A stretch of 64,000 nt of DNA from positions 434,001 to 498,000 of the forward strand of contig NZ_QBDT01000001.1 of assembly GCF_004124325.1 (NCBI RefSeq). Direction: 5' to 3'. Of the stretch, positions 1-7,529 are shown in pieces (within the stretch, counting starts at the first letter, position 1; the number at the start of each line of letters is the position of its first letter). Below the pieces are notes generated by a model. The model searched no databases. It had not been told where the DNA came from and saw only the letters and a list, made by a program, of their open reading frames with translations. Made by a program: the position numbers and the translations under genes. The stretch comes from Streptomyces sp. L2 (lineage in GTDB: Bacteria > Actinomycetota > Actinomycetes > Streptomycetales > Streptomycetaceae).

Positions 1-230
1 CAGTCGGCGACGAACAAGGTCTTGCCCGCCCCGGCGGCTCCGTTGACCATCACCAGCGGTGCCGGCAACGCGCGCTCCAGGTGTTCGGCGAGCCGTTCGC
101 GACGCAGGAACGTCACGGGTCTCGCGGGCAGGACGAAGCGGGTCCTCAGAAACGGATCGCCCAGCGGATCGATGTCCCGGCCCGCCGGGTGTCCAGGGGT
201 CTCGTCGTCGGGGGTCACGGCTCTCACCAC
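1..230 (-). CDS. LuxR/MalT-type (LAL) regulator, N-terminus only
   Basis: This is the beginning of a gene that runs off the left edge of the window. About 75 residues are visible. A proline-rich lead is followed by a segment of the type 'FLRRERLAEHLERAL' and then a Walker A P-loop, GAAGAGKT, preceded by hydrophobic residues. Large ATP-dependent LuxR-family activators of the MalT/LAL type start this way: a short lead, then a STAND NTPase domain, with a LuxR helix-turn-helix about 800 residues later. The C-terminus is not visible, so the DNA-binding half is inferred. Two GTG codons at 230 and 227 and a third at 218 are possible starts, none with a strong Shine-Dalgarno sequence. It is divergent from the GH15 gene. 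Confidence 0.6.
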   Translation of the reverse strand, partial: MVRAVTPDDETPGHPAGRDIDPLGDPFLRTRFVLPARPVTFLRRERLAEHLERALPAPLVMVNGAAGAGKTLFVAD

Positions 231-590
231 CTGGAGGATCGTGACGGCTGTCCACCAACCCCCACATCGTGTCAGCCGGGGCACCGGCTCGCATGGGGCC
301 GGACGGCCCCCGCCCGGGCCGTTCGTCCCGGGCCCGGCGCCGGCGGGCCTGGACGGAGGGGTGCCCCGCATACGGTGCGGGGGCGCCCGGACCCGGTGCG
401 GGGGCGCCCGGACCCGGTGCGGGGGCGCCCGGACCCGGTGCGGGGGCGCCCGGACCCGGTGCGGATCCCACCCGGTCCCCGGCGTCACCCCCGGTGGGTG
501 ATGCGCCGGCGGCGGCCGGTGCGAAGCCTGAAGGGGTACCGGTGGGACCGGTGCCGTGCCCCCGGGCATGTGCGCGAGTCGGAGGACGCC
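231..590. other. divergent intergenic region with tandem repeat
   Basis: This 360-base gap separates the LuxR-type gene from the GH15 gene. The only structure I can point to is the 21-bp tandem repeat at 374-465. Open frames across it are very rich in Gly, Pro and Arg and have no recognisable domain, so I take it as non-coding. The GGAG at 581-584 is the ribosome binding site of the GH15 gene. Confidence 0.5.
374..465. repeat. 21-bp tandem repeat, 4.4 copies
   Basis: A unit beginning GGTGCGGGGGCGCCCGG and ending ACCC is repeated at 374, 395, 416 and 437, followed by a partial copy at 458. The full copies look identical. Each contains the self-complementary core GGGCGCCC, so single strands could fold into small hairpins. 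It lies about 125 bases upstream of the GH15 start. Confidence 0.9.
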
Positions 591-2531
591 GTGAACGCAT
601 ACCCGCCCATCGCCGATCACGGCATGATCGGTGACCTGCAGACAGCCGCCCTGGTCTCCTCCGGCGGAGAGATCGACTGGTGGTGCACCCCCCGCTTCGA
701 CTCTCCCAGCCTGTTCGCGTCCCTGCTGGACAGCGAGCGCGGCGGGCACTGCCACCTCGGCGTGGACCTTCCGTCCGGCAGCGGTACGACGGTCCGCCAG
801 CTCTATCTGTCCGACACGGCCGTCCTGGTCACCCGCTTCATGGCACCCGAGGGCGTCGGCGAGGTGGCCGACTTCATGCCGCCTCTCGACTCCCCGGCGC
901 CGCGGGACCGGCACAGCCTGATACGGATCGCGCGCGTGGTCCGCGGCACGATGCCCTTCAGCTTCGCCTGCCGGCCGCGCTTCGACTACGGCCGTGCCCC
1001 GCACGTCCTGGCCCCGGCCGGCGAGCACGCGGCGGTCTTCCGCGGCCCGGGTACGGACCTGCACGTGCGGTCCACCACCGGTTTCGCCCTGCGGGCGGAC
1101 GGCGACGACGTCGTCTCGCGGTTCACCCTGAGTGCCGGTGAGGCGGCCGCCGTCGTGCTGACCAGCACGGCGGGCGGCGGTTCCGCACCACCGCCCCCCT
1201 CGCTGGAGGGGATCACCGGCGACCTGGAGGCGTGCCGCTCCTTCTGGCTGTCCTGGCTGCGCTCGTGCACCTACCGCGGGCGCTGGCAGGACATGGTGAA
1301 CCGTTCGGCGATCACCCTCAAGCTGCTCACCTACGCGCCGACCGGGGCCCCGATCGCGGCAGCCACCATGGGGCTGCCGGAACAGATCGGCGGTGAACGC
1401 AACTGGGACTACCGGTACACCTGGGTCCGGGACGGGTCGCTGTCCGTCCGGGCGCTGATCGACCTGGGGTTCCACGAGGAGGCGCACGCCTTCCGCCGCT
1501 GGCTGCGGGACCGCATCGAGGTCCGGGAGACCGTCCGGGAGGACCCGCTGCAGATCATGTACCGCGTCGACGGCGACCCCTACCTCACGGAGGAGGTCCT
1601 GGACCACTTCGAGGGGTACCGGGGATCGCACCCGGTGCGGGCAGGCAACGCGGCGGCCGACCAGCTGCAGCTCGACATCTACGGAGAGGCGTCGGACGCC
1701 CTGATCGTGGGCGGGGACATCGGCGCCATCCGCGGCTGGCAGGCGCTGAGCGACGTCCTGGACTGGCTGGCCGACCACTGGGACCAGCCGGACGAGGGCA
1801 TCTGGGAGACGCGCGGCGGCCGGCAGGACTTCACCTACAGCCGGCTGATGACCTGGGTGGCGTTCGACCGCGGTATCCGCGCGGCCCGCGCCTTCTCCCG
1901 GCCGGGCGACACGGCGCGCTGGACCGGGGCGCGCGACGCGGTGTTCCGGCAGATCGTGGAGCGGGGCTGGCACGAGAAGCGTCAGGCCTTCGTCCAGCAC
2001 TACGACACCGACGTCCTGGACGCCTCCCTGCTGCTCATGCCCAGGGTCGGCTTCCTGTCGCCGCGGGACCCGGACTGGCTCAGCACCCTCGACGCCATGG
2101 ACGGGGAGCTGGTCAGCGACAGCCTGGTCTACCGCTACGACCCCGCGGCCTCCCCCGACGGCCTGCGCGGGTCGGAGGGCACCTTCAACCTGTGCAGCTT
2201 CTTCTACGTGGAAGCGCTGGCCCGCAGCGGCAGACTCGCACAGGCCCGGTACGCCTTCGACAAGATGCTCACCTACGCCAACCCGGTCGGCCTGTTCGCC
2301 GAGGAGATCGGTCCGTCGGGTGAGCAACTGGGCAACTTCCCGCAGGCGTTCACCCACCTCGCCCTGGTGACCGCTGCCATGGCGCTGGACGAGGAGCTGG
2401 CGGGGGCGGCGGCCGGCGGGCCCCGGGACGGAGGACGGCACCGCCCGGCGATCCGTGCTCTCAAGGTGCCCGCCGAGAGCACTCACGAGGTGCCCGCCGA
2501 GAGCACTCACGCGAGCCACGGCAGTGGCTGA
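591..2531 (+). CDS. glycoside hydrolase family 15 (glucoamylase / trehalase-like)
   Basis: A 646-residue cytoplasmic enzyme with the GH15 layout: an N-terminal beta-sandwich domain (roughly residues 1-240, opening 'PPIADHGMIGDLQTAAL') and an (alpha/alpha)6 barrel. The barrel carries WDYRYTWVRDG at about residue 272, the GSEGTFNL segment near 528 that supplies the catalytic glutamate, and the EEIGPSGEQLGNFPQAF segment near 570 with the second one. Actinobacterial members hydrolyse alpha-glucosidic bonds, including trehalose in mycobacteria; the substrate here cannot be read from sequence. GTG 591 is chosen because GGAG lies 7 bases upstream and homology begins at once. The C-terminus carries an 8-residue duplication (VPAESTHE) and overlaps the next gene by 8 bases. 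Confidence 0.9.
   Translation: MNAYPPIADHGMIGDLQTAALVSSGGEIDWWCTPRFDSPSLFASLLDSERGGHCHLGVDLPSGSGTTVRQLYLSDTAVLVTRFMAPEGVGEVADFMPPLDSPAPRDRHSLIRIARVVRGTMPFSFACRPRFDYGRAPHVLAPAGEHAAVFRGPGTDLHVRSTTGFALRADGDDVVSRFTLSAGEAAAVVLTSTAGGGSAPPPPSLEGITGDLEACRSFWLSWLRSCTYRGRWQDMVNRSAITLKLLTYAPTGAPIAAATMGLPEQIGGERNWDYRYTWVRDGSLSVRALIDLGFHEEAHAFRRWLRDRIEVRETVREDPLQIMYRVDGDPYLTEEVLDHFEGYRGSHPVRAGNAAADQLQLDIYGEASDALIVGGDIGAIRGWQALSDVLDWLADHWDQPDEGIWETRGGRQDFTYSRLMTWVAFDRGIRAARAFSRPGDTARWTGARDAVFRQIVERGWHEKRQAFVQHYDTDVLDASLLLMPRVGFLSPRDPDWLSTLDAMDGELVSDSLVYRYDPAASPDGLRGSEGTFNLCSFFYVEALARSGRLAQARYAFDKMLTYANPVGLFAEEIGPSGEQLGNFPQAFTHLALVTAAMALDEELAGAAAGGPRDGGRHRPAIRALKVPAESTHEVPAESTHASHGSG
2464..2511. repeat. 24-bp perfect duplication at GH15 C-terminus
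   Basis: Two adjacent identical 24-base copies (2464-2487 and 2488-2511, each starting AGGTGCCCGCCGAG) encode a repeated VPAESTHE octapeptide in the GH15 tail. They sit directly upstream of the MFS gene start and look like a recent in-frame duplication. Confidence 0.9.
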
Positions 2532-3963
2532 GCAGGCGGCGCGACACGGGCCGGCCGGCCCTCGACGGGCCCTGGCCGCGCTGGCCCTCGCCCAGTTCAT
2601 CTGCAGTTTCGCCGGCTCCAACATGAACGTGATGATCAACGACATCAGCGAGGACCTGGACACCACCGTCCAGGGCGTGCAGGTGGTCATCACCGTCTTC
2701 CTGGTCGTGATGGCGGCACTCATGATCCCCGGCGGGAAACTGACCGACCGCTACGGCCGCAAACGCTGCTTCCTGACGGGCCTGGTGGTCTACGCGATCG
2801 GCGCCCTGCTGAGCGCGGCGGCCCCCGGCCTGGGCGTCCTGATCCTCGGCAACTCCATCCTCGAGGGCATCGGCACCGCCCTGCTCATCCCGCCGGTGTA
2901 CATCCTCACGACCCTGCTCTACCCGGACGGCACGTCACGGGCCCGCGCCTTCGGCATCATCATGGCGATGGGCGGCGTGGGCGCCGCCACCGGCCCCCTC
3001 ATCGGCGGCCTGATCACGACCGGCATCAGCTGGCGCGCGGCCTTCGTGTTCCAGGCCCTGGTCATCGTGGTGATCATCGTCCTCAGCCGCCGTATCGACG
3101 ATCCGCTGCCGCCGGATCCCGCCCGCTCGTTCGACGTCTTCGGCGCGGTGCTCTCGGCGACGGGCCTCGTCCTCGTCGTCATGGGCATCCTGGCCGCGGA
3201 CAACGCCCTCTGGCTCACCGTCGCCCTCCTGGCCCTGGGAGCGGCTGTCCTCGCGTGGTTCTTCCACTCGGCGCGCGCCAAGGAGGCCTCCGGCGGGGAG
3301 CCACTGCTGTCGGTCGGCCTGTTCCGCGACCGTGTCTCCAACCTCGGGCTGGCCACCCAGAACATCCAGTGGCTGCTGCTCATGGGCACGTCGTTCACGG
3401 TGGCGGCCTACCTGCAGACGGTGCGCCACTACGACGCCATCCGGACCGGGGTCGTGTTCACGGCGGCGACGCTCGGGCTCCTGGTCACGTCCCTGTCCGC
3501 CGAGCGGCTTGCCGCGCGGCGTGCCCCGCGCACCCTGATCATGGCCGGCTTCCTCGTGTGCGACGCCGGTGTGGCGGCGCTGATCGCCCTGGTCGCGGCG
3601 TTCTCCACCGCCTGGGCCTTCGTTCCCGGGCTGCTGCTGATCGGACTCGGGCTGGGTCTCATGCTGACGCCGTCGGTCAACGTCGTGCAGTCGCAGTTCC
3701 CGGAGCAGCGGCAGGGGGAGATCTCCGGGCTGTCCCGCAGCGTGTCCAACCTCGGTTCGTCCTTCGGGACCGCCATCGCCGGCACGATCCTGGTCTCCGG
3801 ACTGTCGAAGGGCGCGTACGCGGCGGCGATGATCACCCTGGCCGTCGCCGGACTCGCCGGACTCGCCGCGGCCGCGCGCCTTCCCCGCGCACAGGGCGCC
3901 TCTCCCGCGCCGGTGCGGCGGAGGGTGCGGCGGAGTCCGGACGTGTACGGGCACCAGGGCTGA
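2524..3963 (+). CDS. MFS transporter, DHA2-like drug exporter
   Basis: A 479-residue inner-membrane exporter of the major facilitator superfamily. After a short cytoplasmic lead the first helix begins near residue 15. The loop after TM2 carries the signature GKLTDRYGRKRC (MFS motif A, GxxxDRxGRK), and motif C-like glycines (MGGVGAATGPLIGGLI) follow. Hydrophobic segments continue to the end, compatible with the 14-helix DHA2 group. The GTG at 2524 overlaps the GH15 stop by 8 bases, suggesting translational coupling; in-frame codons further upstream would encode the GH15 repeat tail. The basic C-terminal tail is cytoplasmic. Substrate unknown; proton-coupled efflux is the family norm. Confidence 0.85.
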   Translation: MAEQAARHGPAGPRRALAALALAQFICSFAGSNMNVMINDISEDLDTTVQGVQVVITVFLVVMAALMIPGGKLTDRYGRKRCFLTGLVVYAIGALLSAAAPGLGVLILGNSILEGIGTALLIPPVYILTTLLYPDGTSRARAFGIIMAMGGVGAATGPLIGGLITTGISWRAAFVFQALVIVVIIVLSRRIDDPLPPDPARSFDVFGAVLSATGLVLVVMGILAADNALWLTVALLALGAAVLAWFFHSARAKEASGGEPLLSVGLFRDRVSNLGLATQNIQWLLLMGTSFTVAAYLQTVRHYDAIRTGVVFTAATLGLLVTSLSAERLAARRAPRTLIMAGFLVCDAGVAALIALVAAFSTAWAFVPGLLLIGLGLGLMLTPSVNVVQSQFPEQRQGEISGLSRSVSNLGSSFGTAIAGTILVSGLSKGAYAAAMITLAVAGLAGLAAAARLPRAQGASPAPVRRRVRRSPDVYGHQG

Positions 3964-4003
3964 CGACGGCCCCGGCAGCCTGCGCCGCGCGGATCGGCCG
4001 TCA

Positions 4004-4024
4004 GGCCCGCCGGCCCGGCGGCCC
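4004..4024. terminator. GC-rich hairpin between convergent genes
   Basis: GGCCCGCCGG at 4004 can pair with CCGGCGGCCC, with one mismatch, in the 62-base gap between the convergent MFS and BrkB genes. No U-tract follows, as usual in streptomycetes. A weak call. Confidence 0.35.
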
Positions 4025-4025
4025 G

Positions 4026-4871
4026 TCACGAGGTGGAGCGTCTCCTGCGGTGGCGGGAGACGTCCGCGCGGGCCCTGCGCCAGCGGGAACGCGTCTGCTC
4101 CACCATGGCCGCCCACTCCTGCCGGACCTCGTGCTCGGACGGCTGCCGGTGCTGCCGGATCCGGTCGAGTTCGTCCGCCGTCTCACGGCCCAGCGCGGCG
4201 GACACGACCAGGACGAACATGGCCGAGAAGAGTGCGGACAGCATCGCGAAGACACCGCCGACCACGCCGTAGCGGTCCGCGTAGGAGTTGAACAGGCGCG
4301 GGAGGTACAGGGCCGCGCCCCACGAGTAGGCGGACAGCAGGAGGGCTCCGGCGGCCCCGAACGGGATCAGCGCGCGCCAGGTGATCCGCCTCGCCGACAG
4401 GAGCCTGCCGCTGACGGTGAGGAAGACCGCCGTCAGCGGGATCTGGCACAAGGCGGCCGGCAGACCGGCCACCCGGCCGCCGAGGACCGCGGAGATCCAT
4501 CCACTGACCAGGGTGTAGCCGGCGAGGGTGAGGATCCACCACAGGCCGTTGCGGGAGTTGCGGACGCTCAGCGGTCTCAGTTCCCAGGTCTGCTCCAGGA
4601 GGCGCTGCGCGGCCCGCGCGAAGCTCAGCACCGAGATCGTCAGGAAGAGGACGCCGAAGACTCCGGTGCTCGGACTGCTGCCGCCCTGCGCGGGCGCGAA
4701 GAGGAGGTTCACCGCGTCGGCCCCGGCGCCGCTGAGGTCGTAGCGCCTGATGATCCGTTCCGCCGCGTCGACGTGCACGAGGTCGCCCAGGACGGCGCCG
4801 AGCAGGATGGCGAGCGGAATCAGCGCCGTGAAGGCGCTGGACGCCAGGGCCATCGAGCGGTCGAACCCCAC
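4026..4871 (-). CDS. YihY/BrkB family membrane protein, 5' end uncertain
   Basis: A polytopic inner-membrane protein of the YihY/BrkB family, formerly mis-called RNase BN. The open frame shows DRSMALASSAFTALIPLAIL, the family's N-terminal helix, then about six hydrophobic segments and a basic cytoplasmic tail rich in Arg/His. The first usable GTG is at 4871, but family-like sequence continues upstream in the same frame to about 4950 (a LRRTLTFWLRPAFALRVLN-type segment), and an in-frame TGA closes the frame at 4986-4988 with no ATG, GTG or TTG between. A good GTG exists at 4989 in the neighbouring frame. Either a frameshift near 4950-4985 has damaged the 5' end or a rare start codon is used. 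Function in this family is unproven. Confidence 0.75.
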   Translation of the reverse strand: MGFDRSMALASSAFTALIPLAILLGAVLGDLVHVDAAERIIRRYDLSGAGADAVNLLFAPAQGGSSPSTGVFGVLFLTISVLSFARAAQRLLEQTWELRPLSVRNSRNGLWWILTLAGYTLVSGWISAVLGGRVAGLPAALCQIPLTAVFLTVSGRLLSARRITWRALIPFGAAGALLLSAYSWGAALYLPRLFNSYADRYGVVGGVFAMLSALFSAMFVLVVSAALGRETADELDRIRQHRQPSEHEVRQEWAAMVEQTRSRWRRARADVSRHRRRRSTS

Positions 4872-5129
4872 GACCCGCTGGAAGCGGTTGAGGACGCGCA
4901 GGGCGAAGGCGGGGCGCAGCCAGAACGTCAGCGTCCTCCGCAGACGCTCGCGGTCGATCCCGGCCGTCGCCCTGCCCTCCCTGAGTCACGCGCACCACGA
5001 AGCGCCGTGAGCGTAGCGGCTGTCCGCGTGTCACCGGCGGTGCCACCACGGTCGTTCACCCGGCCGTGTCGTGCGGCGAACCGGTACGGGCGCGGGCGAC
5101 TGAACCGGTGCGGGTGATGCCGGGTGTCC

Positions 5130-6539
5130 TCACATCGCGGTCGCGTGGACCCGGCCCGAGGCGGCGGCCGCGGCCAGCGCGCCCGCGTCCCGCTCGTTCT
5201 GGTCGGCGTAGGCCTGGGCGAACTCGGCGAGGGCGCGGTCGAAGCGGTCGCTGCCGCCGAGGTAGGCGGCGATCGCGACGGGGTCGCCGGAGCGGGCGTG
5301 GGCCCGGGCGAGCCCGCCCCCGCACAGGTGGGCGAAGAGGCGGAGCATGTCCGGGTCCATCGTGTCCGGCCGCGCGATGCCCTTCCAGTCCCACAGCTGG
5401 CGGACGTAGAAGTCCCGGCCGACGCCGTCGAGGCCCACCACATGGGTCCAGCCGAGGAAGATGTCACTGGTGGTCTGCATGAGCCGCTGTCCGGTCACCA
5501 CGCGGCGGCCCTGGTTCTCGTGGCCGAGGTCGGCCGTGGGCCCGGCCAGGACCGACTCCTGCGCCTCCTTGGCCTGGAGCAGCAGCGGGTCGTCGTCCCC
5601 GTTGCCGAGCAGGAGCAGGATCCAGCAGCGCGTGCCGACGCTGCCGACTCCCACCACCTTGCGGGCCATGTCGACCAGCCGGTAGCGGCGCAGCAGGAAC
5701 CTGCGCTCCGAGGACAGGGTCCGCGCGTACCCCTCCAGCACGCTGCGCAGGACCTTTTCCTGCCGGTCGTCGGACGGGTCGGTCAGCAGGTCCCGGAGCG
5801 GGGTGACGAGCGGCGGGTCGGGGGCGATCCGCCGTCCCTCGGCCGTGACCCGGGTGAGTTTGGCGAACGCCTGGAGATGGGTGCGCGTGCGGGCCTTCGC
5901 CGTCGCCTCCGCGGTGCGGCGCCGGGCGCGCTTGCTCATCGACGAGGCGAGCAGGGCGCGTACCCGGTCGGCGTCGTCCTGGGCGTACCAGACGTCCAGG
6001 GTGGGCAGGGCGGCGAACTCCCGCATGCGGGTGCGGTAGGCGCGCACGCACGCGTGGACGGCGCCGTCCTGCTCGGCCGCGGAGAAGCCGTTGTGCCGGC
6101 CGGCGATCGCGAAGGACGCCGCGAGGCGTTTGACGTCCCATTCGAAGGGACCGGCGAGAGTCTCGTCGAAGTCGTTGACGTCGAAGACCAGATGCCGCTC
6201 GGGCGAGGCCAGCAGGCGGAAGTTCAGCAGGTGGGCGTCTCCGCACAACTGGACCGTCAGCTCCGTGGCCGGCAGTGACCAGAGGTCCATGGCCATGAGG
6301 GCGGCGGCACCCCGGTAGAAGCGGAACGGGGACTCCAGCATCCGGCCGTAGCGGATGGGCACCAGCTCCGGTACCCGGGTGGCCGACTGGCCCTCCAGCA
6401 CCTCGACCGGATCGGGCCGCTCGCGGTCCGTCTCGAACCGGCCGTGACCGGAGCGCGGGGCACGCTCGCGGGCGGCCTTGCCGTACGCGGCCCGTTCGGC
6501 CGGCGAGAGAGCGGCGTGCGCGGTGATCGGTGTCATCAT
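5130..6539 (-). CDS. DUF2252 family protein
   Basis: A 469-residue soluble protein of the DUF2252 family, common in actinobacteria and distantly kinase-like. Family landmarks are MLESPFRFYRGAAALMAMDL near residue 65, QLCGDAHLLNF near 95, then FDVNDFDETLAGPFEWDVKR, and a late SDIFLGWTHVVGLDGVGRDF block. The CGDAHLLNF and DVNDFDE segments resemble the catalytic HxD/DFD regions of aminoglycoside-phosphotransferase-like folds, so phosphotransfer is possible but unproven. The tandem ATG at 6539/6536 follows GGAGGG with good spacing and overlaps the stop of the upstream channel gene, so the two are translationally coupled. A longer in-frame opening reaches 6959 but is the channel gene read in another frame. 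Confidence 0.88.
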   Translation of the reverse strand: MMTPITAHAALSPAERAAYGKAARERAPRSGHGRFETDRERPDPVEVLEGQSATRVPELVPIRYGRMLESPFRFYRGAAALMAMDLWSLPATELTVQLCGDAHLLNFRLLASPERHLVFDVNDFDETLAGPFEWDVKRLAASFAIAGRHNGFSAAEQDGAVHACVRAYRTRMREFAALPTLDVWYAQDDADRVRALLASSMSKRARRRTAEATAKARTRTHLQAFAKLTRVTAEGRRIAPDPPLVTPLRDLLTDPSDDRQEKVLRSVLEGYARTLSSERRFLLRRYRLVDMARKVVGVGSVGTRCWILLLLGNGDDDPLLLQAKEAQESVLAGPTADLGHENQGRRVVTGQRLMQTTSDIFLGWTHVVGLDGVGRDFYVRQLWDWKGIARPDTMDPDMLRLFAHLCGGGLARAHARSGDPVAIAAYLGGSDRFDRALAEFAQAYADQNERDAGALAAAAASGRVHATAM

Positions 6540-7162
6540 GGCGGTCCCTCCGGTTCGCTTCCGCCGTCGTCCCGCGCCGCCGCCCGGCCCTCCTGGCGCC
6601 GTACGCCCGTCTGCACGGCGTAGGCGAGGATCCGCGCCGCGACACCGACCAGCGCCAGCCCGCCGGCCATCTGGAACATCGTCACCACGCGCGCGGTCTG
6701 CGAACGGGCGCTGATGTCCCCGTATCCGACGGTGGTGAACGTCGTCAGCGTGAAGTACAGGGCGTCGGTCTTGGTCAGTGGTTCGCTGAAGGAGCCGGCG
6801 GTGGACCCCTCCATCAGGTAGTACGTGCCGGCGAAGAGGACCAGGTACAGCGCCAGGGTGGCGGTCAGCGCCTCGACGGCCTTCACGCGGGGGTGCGGCG
6901 ACCGCATGATGGTCCGCACCTCCCAGGCGAAGACGGCGGCCACGGCGAGAAGTCCGCACACGAGGACCGCGGTGGTGCCGCCTCGTCCGGCCCGGTCCAG
7001 GGGCAGCAGGTAGTAGGCGGTGACCAGGGCGGCCGCGAGCAGAGCGGCCCGCAGCAGGGCGACCACGGCCGCCGGCCGGCCGGGGTGCGCGGACGAGGCC
7101 GGCGGGGAGGCCGTCACCGCCCCGTCGGGCGCCCGCTTCCGGGCGGCGTATCGGTCACTCAT
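6536..7162 (-). CDS. two-transmembrane potassium channel (Ion_trans_2)
   Basis: A 208-residue membrane protein. After a basic, disordered N-terminus (about 30 residues) come hydrophobic segments near 32-55, 62-80 and 98-118, then a pore loop with the K+ selectivity filter TTVGYGD and a final helix (VVTMFQMAGGLALVGVAARIL). This is the pore module of bacterial ion channels; no RCK/TrkA-N domain follows, so any gating domain is missing or encoded elsewhere. It is the first gene of a two-gene operon with the DUF2252 protein (overlap at 6536-6539). The 19-bp repeats at 7184-7280 lie immediately upstream and may regulate it. Confidence 0.9.
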   Translation of the reverse strand: MSDRYAARKRAPDGAVTASPPASSAHPGRPAAVVALLRAALLAAALVTAYYLLPLDRAGRGGTTAVLVCGLLAVAAVFAWEVRTIMRSPHPRVKAVEALTATLALYLVLFAGTYYLMEGSTAGSFSEPLTKTDALYFTLTTFTTVGYGDISARSQTARVVTMFQMAGGLALVGVAARILAYAVQTGVRRQEGRAAARDDGGSEPEGPP

Positions 7163-7183
7163 GACGTGCCACGTCGTCCCTTC

Positions 7184-7280
7184 GGAACTTCTGGCCCTGT
7201 CAGCAACTTCTGGTTCCTGTCCGCATCTTCCGGCCCGGTTGAGAACTCCTGGTCCTTTCCGGAACTCCTGGTTCTTTCAT
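7184..7280. repeat. five phased ~19-bp imperfect repeats, operator-like
   Basis: AACTTCTGG at 7186 and 7205, a diverged ATCTTCCGG at 7225, and AACTCCTGG at 7244 and 7263 recur at spacings of 19, 20, 19 and 19 bases, separated by pyrimidine-rich linkers. This block begins about 22 bases upstream of the K+ channel start and is relatively AT-rich for this genome. Regular spacing close to two helical turns suggests an array of protein-binding sites on one DNA face. Confidence 0.7.
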
Positions 7281-7450
7281 GGCCCAGCCCACTGGAAACG
7301 GCCCCGCGCGCGGATCACCCGCGAGGGGTGACCCGGCGCGCGGTGCCGCGCGGCAGGGTGACGGCGAGGACGGCGCGGGACCGCGCTTTCACCGTTTCGC
7401 CGGCGGCCCGGGGCGGGACCGCGTCCCCTGAGGACGAGCGAGAAGGAGCC

Positions 7451-7501
7451 ATGACCGTGCTGTGCGGTCCGACACCGCACACCGGCCCGCCGCCGGCGTG
7501 A
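7451..7501 (+). CDS. possible 16-residue leader peptide
   Basis: ATG 7451 is preceded by AGAAGGAG at good spacing and opens a 16-codon frame (MTVLCGPTPHTGPPPA) that stops 28 bases before the start of the next gene. The strong ribosome binding site is the main support. A leader role is inferred; it could also be chance. Confidence 0.3.
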   Translation: MTVLCGPTPHTGPPPA

Positions 7502-7529
7502 GGTCCAGGTCCGACCCCGAGGAGTTCCC

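Larger units (their letters stand above)
7163..7529. other. divergent regulatory region
   Basis: A 367-base region between the divergent K+ channel and the membrane-protein gene at 7530. It holds five imperfect 19-20-bp repeats (7184-7280) next to the channel gene and a possible 16-codon leader ORF (7451-7501) next to the other. Nothing else recognisable. Confidence 0.55.

Noticed and set aside
374..465. CRISPR array
   Set aside because: Units are contiguous with no spacers.
81..590. Upstream extension of the GH15 frame
   Set aside because: The extra 170 residues are low-complexity Arg/Pro/Gly including the 21-bp repeat. GH15 homology begins at GTG 591 with a good ribosome binding site.
5130..6959. 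609-residue version of the DUF2252 protein
   Set aside because: Residues before ATG 6539 are the K+ channel gene read in another frame.
7184..7280. CRISPR array
   Set aside because: Repeat cores are only 9 bases, imperfect and without unique spacers of proper length; no cas genes.
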